From: Piscicola geometra
Lineage: Eukaryota; Annelida; Clitellata; Hirudinida; Piscicolidae
Assembly (NCBI GenBank): GCA_943735955.1
Contig: OX030957.1
Coordinates: 11,057,100 to 11,121,099, forward strand
Length of the DNA: 64,000 nt
Direction of reading: 5' to 3'
Shown here: piece after piece, positions 41,301 through 64,000 of the stretch
Layout: each line of letters opens with the position of its first letter
How positions within the stretch are numbered: position 1 is the first letter of the stretch
Made by a program: the position numbers and the translations under genes
Notes under the pieces: model-generated
Told to the model about the DNA's origin: nothing
The model's input: the letters and a program-made list of their open reading frames with translations, nothing else
The model's database searches: none

Positions 41301-43419
41301 AAGATAGGAAAGTTCCACAAATTATCTGACTAGACAGGCTAGGCGATTGTTTATCTGTGGGTTCTGGATTTAGAACTCAGTGAGATCACTGAAGTGATGA
41401 ATAAGAGCTGCTGCTGAATCGGAAAAAACCTCGAGTTTGTTGTCAGTAGGAAAATAGCTCTCTGAATACCATTTTTTGCTCAAGGTAGAGAAGAAACTCA
41501 TTGAATCGGTTGCAGGGTTTGGCTGAGCTCGGGAGCCCCCAGCTGAAGACACATGTCAAGTGCATGTCCAACTACACTAGAATTTTTTCTATAAACGTCT
41601 ATTTTCCCCATAAAAACTTGTAAAACCTGAAATATCTTCATATCCGTTTCAACCAAACGCATAACTTTATTCATGCCACTGCTGAAGCACAATGCAGTGT
41701 GGGCGACACAAATATTTTTTAATAACATTTATAATATTATATTATATTAAATATTGTATTAAGTAACCTTATTATTTAAAAATTTGAGTAAGTTGAAGTA
41801 TCTAATGATTTCTTTTTACTTGAAAACGCTGAGGCTTAAGCCTAGAACTTGGATTTAGTTTTTAGGTGTAAAAGGGTTTTTTTTCACAAAAGTACTAACT
41901 TCCAATATTTTATATTCATGAAATAACCTAGTGAACCATATTTCAAATGGACGTAACGAATATCCAATTTTTCTAATTTTTGCCTTTTTATGCCTCCCCT
42001 CCTACTTCAGGAGCAATATACCAAAGCGTCTTTATGAAACCTTATAAACGTCTATTTTCACAATAAAATTTTGTAAAACCCTATATATCCTTCTATCCGT
42101 TTCAACTAATTGCAGAACTTTATTCATGCCACTGCTGAAGCTCAGTGTAGTGTAGGCGGCACAAATATTTTTCTTATCATATATATAATATTATATAATA
42201 TAAAGTATTATATTGAGTAACCTTATTATCGTAAAAGTTGAGTATATTAAATTATCTTATGATTTCTTTTTACTTGAAAACGCTGAGGCTTAAGGCTAAA
42301 ACTTAGATTTTTGTTTTTTGGGTATGGGGGGGATTTCACCAAAAGTACCAACTTCTAATATTAAATATTTATGAAATAACCTAGTGAGCCATATTCCAAG
42401 TGGGGGTAACCAATTTCAACTTTTTCGCATATTGTCCTACTTATGCCCTCCCCTAATTAGAGCTGTACTTTGATCTAGGTTAATTTTCCATTAACGCCAC
42501 TAAAAAAATTAACACAATTAAATATTTCAACGCAGTTAGCCAAATTTATCGGCATTAAACCTTTTAAAAACTTATTTATTGATTTGCGCTACAGAAAATA
42601 GTTGAATACATTTCGTTGAAAAGGTATCCCTCGTTTTTGAAGTTGCATTTAATCAAAAAAAAAATTTCTTGTAAATTTTGTGAAAAATATGTAGCATGTT
42701 CACTAGTGTTACCAGCAATTTTTCACCTTACACAAGAATTATGTACATCAGAAGTGTCGTGAAATAACTGCTAATCTTCTAGAAATTAAAATCATCGACT
42801 GAATAGAGGAACAATTTTCAAAATAGTTAGTATTGAGTCTATTTTAAATGCACAAAGGTTTTCAATCAATCTGTGGCATTGGCCGAAGCAGCGATACTGT
42901 GCAGTGCTGACAAAGCAAGAATTGTCTTCATCAAGGACCAGTTTGAAAATAACTTTGTACGAACCATGCTACAAAACTTCTTCGGAACCTCCCTTGGTTA
43001 GTTTTTTTTATTTTTGCGTTTTGATTAGTATGGCTCAAATATCGCAAAACGTGATTTGTAAATTTTTTCTTGTAATACTTCTATCTATATAATCTCAAGA
43101 ATAATGGCTTTAAACTAATATTTTTTTCTCTCCTCACTGTAACTCAGCTTCCGTGAAGTCGTGGATAGCGGCTATATACGGCTTCGACAGGGCGGAAAAA
43201 AACTGGTACTGGTACAACAACCTCTTGCCCAGAGACAACTTCGAATCCTTCGGAACCTACGTCAAATGGAAAAGAATCGGTACTCCCATTCCAGCAAACA
43301 ACAACGACGTTTGTGCTTCTTATGTTCTCGACCTGAAAACAAGTACCTACTATTGGGAGAACGAGAGGTGCACTTCAAACTTCCCTTTCATCTGCAAGAT
43401 CAGAAAACTCTGTTACTGA
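20245..43419 (+). CDS. Secreted C-type lectin with coiled-coil neck, seven exons, complete
   Basis: Exons 20245-20326, 26987-27213, 32954-33194, 37993-38124, 38674-38747, 42858-42996 and 43148-43419 join in phase to 388 residues plus TGA. Residues 1-27 are a signal peptide (core LKLFFLAFLF). Residues 28-183 form a Thr/Ser/Val-rich region with four Cys, probably beta-rich; I do not recognise it. Residues about 195-225 have hydrophobic spacing suggesting a coiled-coil neck (VILNEQTNVINVLIDRINYL). Residues about 232-388 are a long-form C-type lectin domain: GYCEDP, GLGHCYK, ILCSADKARIVFIKDQFENN, SWIAAIYG, NNDVCASYV, YYWENERC, FPFICK, with six family-spaced Cys. Canonical EPN/QPD and WND sugar motifs are absent (WEN instead). 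It is likely secreted and oligomeric; a recognition role is inferred. All introns contain or may contain transposons. Confidence 0.93.
20361..21047. mobile_element. Tc1/mariner-like MITE just after lectin exon 1
   Basis: Ends are TACACTGTGGGACAAAAAAC and, reversed, TACACTGTGGGGCAAAAAAA. Both are bounded by TA, the target of this superfamily. No transposase is visible in about 690 bases. Confidence 0.78.
21560..22095. repeat. Degenerate tandem repeat of about 180-200 bases
   Basis: The motifs CGTCAACCATAGCATAA, CATTGTGAGTATG and GGGGGTCTTGGGATCC-like words recur about three times. A related single unit is at 17250-17400, also beside sequence of the small hAT family. Confidence 0.6.
22470..22757. 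mobile_element. Tc1/mariner-like MITE fragment
   Basis: Matches the right half of the 20361-21047 element, including ATGTTTTTTACATGACA, GTTTCAGTTTCACAA and the end GGCATGTTTTTTTGACCC. Confidence 0.6.
23030..24045. mobile_element. Unclassified repeat D, with TTCCCG-rich ends
   Basis: Begins GTCGGACTTGGACGATTTTT and is rich in CCCGTCCCGTTCC-like words at both ends. The middle is AT-rich and holds CCCTAA-like repeats. Related ends are at 36095-36230 (reversed) and 59586-59695, where the boundary word is TAGAGGTCGGAC. It is possibly a non-autonomous hAT-type element, but terminal repeats were not proved. Confidence 0.55.
23206..23285. repeat. Interstitial telomere-like CCCTAA repeats
   Basis: About ten imperfect CCCTAA/CCTAAT units. 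They lie within repeat D. Confidence 0.85.
24170..24870 (-). mobile_element. Small hAT family copy, partial
   Basis: The reversed strand reads GYIRLKLARKYLSSPASTVP-like sequence around 24560-24470, then the dimerisation-domain tail to 24370. This parallels the copy at 10453. The right part is lost before the satellite at 24965. Confidence 0.65.
24965..25637. repeat. 16-base satellite array, GAAGACTTTTTATTCT
   Basis: About 40 head-to-tail copies. The 25430-25610 block is nearly perfect and the left part is diverged. It lies between two small hAT copies in lectin intron 1. Confidence 0.95.
25638..26582 (-). mobile_element. Small hAT element, near-complete ends
   Basis: Ends are TAGAGCTGTTCC on the left and AAAGCACAGCTCTA on the right. 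The reversed strand keeps the dimerisation-domain remnant at about 25930-25745, with many stops. Confidence 0.75.
26987..27213 (+). CDS. Lectin exon 2, N-terminal region
   Basis: The acceptor CGACAG at 26981-26986 gives an in-phase start (ALECCSMKMLDSQNNV). It then reads VSRALTPGIYTGLVLKVCTT, RVQVWTNVSPGSYVLKWST and ends TTEKEII at a perfect GTAAGT donor. It is clearly less AT-rich than its flanks. Confidence 0.9.
27690..28559 (+). mobile_element. Small hAT element with dimerisation-domain remnant
   Basis: At 28110-28310 the frame reads CPLVW, stop, then RNLLSPARKVPCERLFSLSK, HIVSKKKVFFDPTYVEKLIF, LSNWLQ. This is the best preserved hAT C-terminal domain in the window. The right end is TGGAACAGCCCTA, directly abutting the retrotransposon at 28561. 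Confidence 0.78.
28561..32330 (-). mobile_element. Non-LTR retrotransposon copy 2, near full length
   Basis: The reversed strand runs from a GC-rich probable 5' region (32330-31656) into an APE endonuclease frame, 31637-30756: NVRTLLGRVDVDRP, DIAALSEARLAEEGELCERG, LVLLGDFNARVG, SKHWHLNDYVIV, CWTDHRLIITKL. The reverse transcriptase follows in several frames: FKDSSIIHLYKRKGSRQSCD, NHRGISLLSIAGKIFARIL, FSTFVDLTKAFNTVSREGL and the catalytic LFVDDCAL near 29450. Last come the GRPKKRFKD-type region and a C-terminal C2H2 finger, CPSCSRTFRAWIGLISHLRT (about 28680-28615). Several frameshifts disable it. It is inserted in lectin intron 2. Confidence 0.9.
32535..32606 (-). mobile_element. SINE subfamily A fragment
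   Basis: CATATGATAGCTCACGGTTG and TTTGAACTGGCGACATTAAG match the middle and B-box region of other subfamily A copies. Both ends are missing. Confidence 0.7.
32954..33194 (+). CDS. Lectin exon 3, N-terminal region continued
   Basis: Reads IRINDSLSVTNEDRLAVYSS, SSIQLSTVNFEFPFNVPLGQ, TSWPRTFERHLKLCSTPT. The acceptor is CTCTAG. The donor is GTCAGT, phase 1. Without splicing the frame stops eight bases further on. Confidence 0.88.
33195..34375. other. AT-rich lectin intron sequence
   Basis: Nothing coding was recognised. Direct duplicates of an AAACTTT/TTAGGATTTGAATTAAT-type word occur at 34259-34370. Confidence 0.4.
34380..35235 (+). mobile_element. Non-LTR retrotransposon copy 3, internally deleted
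   Basis: The frame first gives the endonuclease end (EHDSWPDVLGHNGIGK, CYHNLCVANTYFQNKACHKV). It then jumps to the RT thumb side: REFGLTISIKKTNIM, DKFTYLGSVITSSLSLDIEI, LTLNTKLRVYQACVL. It continues with RRLRWLGHVH in another frame. The stretch 35010-35215 is almost identical to 7310-7520, so copies 1 and 3 share a recent ancestor. Confidence 0.88.
35266..35420 (+). pseudogene. Repeated coding-like fragment, unknown family
   Basis: Reads SVETVKGTRRSIRSFSALQQ then LEVYDALSNLLKEYNEYFAV EK and stop. A second diverged copy at 35901-36046 keeps VETVKETRRSI and LELHDALSN in the same register. It is probably the C-terminus of an unidentified transposon protein. Confidence 0.45.
36095..36270 (-). 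mobile_element. Repeat D fragment and TTA microsatellite
   Basis: The reversed strand carries TTCCCGGTTTCCGACATTTC and CCCGTTCTCG words of repeat D. A TTATTA trinucleotide tract (36236-36267) follows. Confidence 0.6.
37030..37230. repeat. Dispersed repeat F, copy 1
   Basis: Shares CTTTTTGTTATTTTCCATGA, GAGATGCGG-like and AATAGATT words with 49350-49550, and a short piece with 37825-37865. No protein is seen. Confidence 0.55.
37430..37675. repeat. Degenerate TTAGGG-like interstitial repeats
   Basis: Starts with near-perfect GGGTTAGGGTTAGGGG, then decays into GGGTTAAGG/GGTTAGG variants for over 200 bases. It lies in lectin intron 3. Confidence 0.8.
37993..38124 (+). CDS. Lectin exon 4, coiled-coil neck
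   Basis: Reads PDRLPSCDLTNRTMVILNEQ then TNVINVLIDRINYLKKLIKN YLRG. Hydrophobic residues recur at heptad-like spacing over about 30 residues, as in the trimerising necks of collectins. The acceptor is AAAAG and the donor GTTTGT. It enters and leaves in phase 1. Confidence 0.82.
38674..38747 (+). CDS. Lectin exon 5, first hairpin of the lectin domain
   Basis: Reads VNELGYCEDPTYTKGLYGLG then HCYK. The Cys pair before and in GHCYK is the extra N-terminal disulphide of long-form C-type lectin domains. The acceptor is ATATAG and the donor GTGCTT. Confidence 0.87.
39217..39720 (-). mobile_element. Non-LTR retrotransposon RT fragment (copy 4, different family)
   Basis: The reversed strand reads RSTIHILKRIIDGTYLQDIP, FVDFLKAFDSIE, stop, then FAILRHYGIPEKVVEAIKVL, CIQGKLSAPFNIPTGVLQGD and VLAPFLFIIVID. 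These are RT motifs with the first catalytic Asp region (FVDF.KAFDS) and the GVLQGD.L.P.LF block. The FADD box and the rest are missing. Confidence 0.87.
40290..42460. repeat. Dispersed repeat E, copy 2, with internal tandem duplication
   Basis: Homologous to 640-1850. Its right part exists twice, 41575-42000 and 42040-42450, sharing ACTTTATTCATGCCACTGCT and CTTGAAAACGCTGAGGCTTA. A SINE C copy is inserted at 40634-40796. Confidence 0.65.
40634..40796 (-). mobile_element. tRNA-derived SINE, family C, copy 1
   Basis: The reversed strand begins GGGTGAACAGGTAGCTGAGTCGG (A-box-like TAGCTGAGTCGG) and carries the B-box-like AGGTTCAAGTG. The body ends GCCACCATAATAATGCTCGTC. Related copies are at 54423 and 56306. 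Confidence 0.8.
42452..42770 (+). mobile_element. Small hAT family fragment
   Basis: Starts TTAGAGCTGTACTTTGATCTAGG and continues through CAGCAATTTTTCACCTTACACAAG. It is truncated before lectin exon 6. Confidence 0.65.
42858..42996 (+). CDS. Lectin exon 6, lectin domain helices
   Basis: Reads VFNQSVALAEAAILCSADKA, RIVFIKDQFENNFVRTMLQN, FFGTSL. It corresponds to the W..A...C...GA.LV.I.D..EN.F segment. The acceptor is ACAAAG and the donor GTTAGT, leaving in phase 1. Confidence 0.93.
43148..43419 (+). CDS. Lectin exon 7, lectin domain core and stop
   Basis: Reads ASVKSWIAAIYGFDRAEKNW, a Tyr/Asn-rich loop, KRIGTPIPANNNDVCASYVL, TSTYYWENERCTSNFPFICK and IRKLCY, then TGA. The acceptor is ACTCAG. 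An ATTAAA word at 43435-43440 may serve as poly(A) signal. Confidence 0.95.
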
Positions 43420-43701
43420 TTACAATATTTCTGAATTAAAATATTTACATCGCTTCGAAAGTTATTTATTAGCTTTAAGATTTTTCAACGATACTTAAAC
43501 AGTCTTCAAAGCTTTTAACAACATTAATAAATCGAAATATTTCGATAAAAGTCTACATTACAGGTAGGTTACCTGGATATGTGATGTAAGACACTTTTTA
43601 AATAATTATCTTTTTTATATATTCATATAATTTATGTATTTTTCCATTTAAAAGTTTTTAAAATTATATTTAAATTGATTGGCCAACGTTTATTCATGCA
43701 T

Positions 43702-43893
43702 GGCGAGCGGGTTGGCTTAAATGGTGAAGTCGTTGGACATGCAACTTAAAGGTCGCCAGTTCGAATCCCTTTTCAGCCAACCATGAGCTATCATATACCT
43801 ATTGTATATGATGCGGTGTTTCATGACTTATGTCGTGTAAGTGGCGCCTCAGTTGCGTGTCTTGGCGCATTATAAATAGGCATTATTATTATT
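43702..43893 (+). mobile_element. tRNA-derived SINE, subfamily A, full copy
   Basis: GGCGAGCGGGTTGGCTTAAA (A box), GGTCGCCAGTTCGAATCCC (B box), TATACCTATTGTATATGATG, and the tail GCATTATAAATAGGCATTAT. It is downstream of the lectin stop codon. Confidence 0.88.
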
Positions 43894-44149
43894 TGTTATG
43901 AAAGCTGAAGTCTCAGATGTAGTGGTTGCTTTAAAAATTTGGAAAACTTTATTTAAATTTTTGCAAAGCTGCAAAGAAATATTTAAATTTCGACAACTCT
44001 AACTTTTATCACTATTTTTCTCAGTTTAAGTTTATTTGAAAGTTTTGCATTTCTATTTAATTTTGTCAAAAAAACAATAATTTCATTTTCATTTTTAATA
44101 AAACTGAATTATTAATACACGAACACAAATCTGAACGTAGACTTGTCAA

Positions 44150-44680
44150 TCAAGCTACTCCCAAGGGTATACATTCATCAAATGTATTAACGGGGTGATG
44201 CATTTAGAGTGAGATCCTAATTATTTACTTTCAAATTTAGATTAGCCAATTATAATTTGAAACGCACGTTTTAGTTTGGTTTTAAATAAAGTTTTAAAAC
44301 AGTTTTTTGGTGCAACGGACTCTCAAAAAAATCAAATATTTGAATTTTATATGTATTTTTTTGTGTGGGGGGAGAGGGGGTCACCACCCCAGGACCTCCT
44401 CAGAATCGTCCATGATGGGTAGGACCCCCCAAGATTTGCAGCAGATCGCCGCCCCTGCAATACAGCATCTTAAGCATCACCACAGTACCAAAATTCCTAC
44501 TACAGCATAATCATCACCACATCATCTTCATACTCACAAAACATTATCATCATTTTTCTTGCCACTCGTGTTGAGACTGCGACAGTAAGTGAAGAAGAAC
44601 TCATTGCCAACACTGAAACTGTTGTTGTGGCAGGATTTCTCTCTTTTGTCGACGCCCACCTGGTTCCTTGGGATGCAGTC
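44150..44680. other. Intergenic sequence, weak coding appearance
   Basis: Between the convergent lectin and EFR3 genes. At 44555-44685 a plus frame reads VETATVSEEELIANTETVVV. No family is recognised and no splice context was settled. The GGGG-rich piece at 44370-44430 resembles 22080-22110. Confidence 0.3.
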
Positions 44681-44760
44681 GATTCACCCCTTAACCGATT
44701 CATCCCATAACCTATTCACCCCATAACCGATTCACCTCTTAACCGATTCACCCCTCAAAA
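44681..44760. repeat. 16-base tandem repeat, GATTCACCCCTTAACC
   Basis: Five imperfect copies in intergenic DNA. The unit is unrelated to the GAAGACTTTTTATTCT satellite. Confidence 0.88.
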
Positions 44761-44859
44761 TAGTTTCAAACGGACTTTATTTTGTATAGGTATTTTGCTA
44801 AAATAAAAATATTTTTTTTTTAAGAATGAAAAAAATAAAAAACTATGTTTTCAAAAAAA

Positions 44860-45500
44860 TGAGAAACTATAAAAAAATTATAAAATAAATAAATAAATTT
44901 TTAAAAAAGATAAAATAAATGGCAAATTATTTTTTTAAATTTATAAAATATAAATAAAAAAATAAATAATAAAAAAATATTTTAAAATATATAAAAAATG
45001 ATAAAATAAATAGATAATTATAGAAAAAAAAAGTATAAAATAAATTGAAAATGATAAAATAAAGAAGAAAATAAAAATAAATAAAATTATAAAATAAATA
45101 AAAATTATAAAATAAATAAAAATTATAAAATAAATAAAAATTATAAAATAAATAAAAATTATGAAATAAATAAAAATTATAAAATAAATAAAAATTATAA
45201 AATAAATAAAAAGTATAAAATAAATAAAAATTATAAAATAAATAAAAATTATAAAATAAATAAAAATTATAAAATAAATAAAAATTATCAAATAAATAAA
45301 AATTATCAAATAAATAAAAATTATAAAATAAATAAAAATTATAAAATAAATAAAAATTATAAAATAAATAAAAATTATAAAATAAATAAAAATTATAAAA
45401 TAAATAAAAATTATAAAATAAATAAAAATTATAAAATAAATAAAAATTATAAAATAAATAAAAATTATAAAATAAATAAAAATTATAAAATAAAATTTTA
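44860..45500. repeat. 18-base AT-rich tandem array
   Basis: The unit TAAAATAAATAAAAATTA recurs about 23 times at 45085-45495, with degenerate flanks. Two minus frames stay open across it and would encode YLFYNF or IIFIYF repeats. This is because the unit is a multiple of three and lacks stops, not because it is a gene. Confidence 0.95.
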
Positions 45501-45939
45501 TAAAACACACACAAACACACACATCTTTCGAACAATTAGTCTTTATACCAAACCAGTAAATCAATCAACTAGGAACTCTGTTCTAAATCAATCTACATTA
45601 TATGGCAGATTTTTATTTTTCAACTTTATATATTTAAAGATGTATCCTTTATATATCTGAATGAGTGGCAGTAAGCGCGGCCCAATCACCATCTGCACCG
45701 CTTTGCCAGATCTGACCCAAAAGAAATAGTTTCACCAAATAAATAACGCTCTTCATTTAGTGTCTTCCATTTAGTCATCTTTGATGACATCTTAAAAAGT
45801 TAGTCGTTTTTTTGTGCTTTTTTTTGCATCATCTTCACTCTTATTTTCATTAGAATCTAATAATTCGATTAGTTAAACTCAATTTTGTTAATTTTTAAAT
45901 AATTATTTTCCCAACACCAAAGCCAAATTTTACACTTAT

Positions 45940-46165
45940 TCGAAGCCTATTTAACCCATATTGGACCCAAATAGGCTTTCCTTAAAAACACTTTTAATTT
46001 TTTTTTATTCAAAGCTTATTTAGCCCATTTAGAACCTATATACGACCCATATAGGCTTTTCTTTAAAAACACGTTAAATTGTATTATTTTTAAAAACCCA
46101 TTTAGCCCATATAGGACCCATTTAGATAATCCCTAGGCCATTTAGCCCGTATAGGACCCATATAG
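45940..46165. repeat. Short tandem repeat of TATAGG/TTAGCCCAT units
   Basis: AGCCTATTTAACCCATATTG and GACCCATATAGGCTTT-like words recur about three times with periods near 90 bases. Confidence 0.65.
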
Positions 46166-46208
46166 CGTGTTCACAGGGTAGTCGCTGCATCCATGTTCTT
46201 AGTTGAAC

Positions 46209-46214
46209 TTTATT
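46209..46214 (-). promoter_or_regulatory. Candidate EFR3 polyadenylation signal
   Basis: Canonical AATAAA on the minus strand, about 340 bases after the EFR3 stop codon. It is a candidate only; no cDNA is available. Confidence 0.3.
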
Positions 46215-46551
46215 TTAAGAACCAGCTAATAAAATACGATTGAATGAAGCATTTGAAATAACTTATTTCGAAGGAATTGAACAAAGAGAAGTGCTGATAA
46301 GAGCGATGCTGGTCACAATGCAGTGAAAAAGCAAAAAAGTTTTCTGTCACACCAGCTCTCAATCACAATCAATTTATAACATTTCATTTTCAATCTATCC
46401 ACATATGAAAATCAATTTCTAGTCTGAATTCTTTAATATTTTTGCTGCAGCAGATGAAAAGAGTTAGGAAGAAGATGATGGTGATTATGATAATGATGAC
46501 AATTCTCAGAGAACTATTATCAGGAGTGTTCGAGGAGTGCGGGGATGGAGA

Positions 46552-64000
<17,449 letters not shown>

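Noticed and set aside
44927..45564. Two open frames of over 200 codons on the minus strand (YLFYNF and IIFIYF repeats)
   Set aside because: They arise from an 18-base tandem unit without stops in these frames. There is no start context, no family and no splice support.

Overview
This is a window of animal nuclear DNA. It is strongly AT-rich, full of introns and packed with transposons. There are no operons and no ribosome binding sites, and the long open frames are mostly transposon relics or low-complexity repeats. The real genes are split into exons of 49 to 272 bases that join in phase at GT/AG sites. The conserved genes, the transposon mix (hAT, piggyBac, Tc1/mariner-like, non-LTR retrotransposons, tRNA-derived SINEs) and the poor match to vertebrate linker regions suggest an invertebrate, possibly a lophotrochozoan such as an annelid. 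That placement is inference.

Three host genes can be reconstructed. (1) Positions 14666 down to 73, minus strand: a TOM1-family gene (VHS and GAT domains, ubiquitin-dependent endosomal sorting). It has its start codon and ten exons; its C-terminal end lies beyond position 1. (2) Positions 20245 to 43419, plus strand: a complete seven-exon gene for a secreted C-type lectin of 388 residues. It has a signal peptide, an unrecognised N-terminal region, a predicted coiled-coil neck and a C-terminal C-type lectin domain. (3) Positions 64000 down to 46552, minus strand: the last 17 exons of an EFR3 gene (plasma-membrane anchor of the phosphatidylinositol 4-kinase complex), giving 646 residues to the stop codon. 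Its N-terminal part lies beyond 64000. TOM1 and the lectin are divergent, about 5.6 kb apart. The lectin and EFR3 are convergent, about 3.1 kb apart.

The rest is mostly transposon tissue inside introns. It includes four endonuclease/reverse-transcriptase retrotransposon fragments (5485-7825, 28561-32330, 34380-35235, 39217-39720), one CR1/L2-like fragment (17455-18030), and a recurrent small hAT family with TAGAGCTGT ends that keeps only its dimerisation domain. A separate hAT element at 57143-59305 sits inside a TTAA-flanked piggyBac-like element, and two piggyBac transposase relics are present. There are Tc1/mariner-like elements with CACTGTGGG ends and at least two tRNA-derived SINE families, one with two tail types. 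Satellites include a 16-base unit at two places, an 18-base AT-rich array and a TATC array. Several insertions are nested, so relative ages can be read directly. No CRISPR array and no convincing functional RNA gene was seen. The most unusual host object is the lectin; the most informative structural signals are the nested insertions and the simple repeats at EFR3 splice sites.
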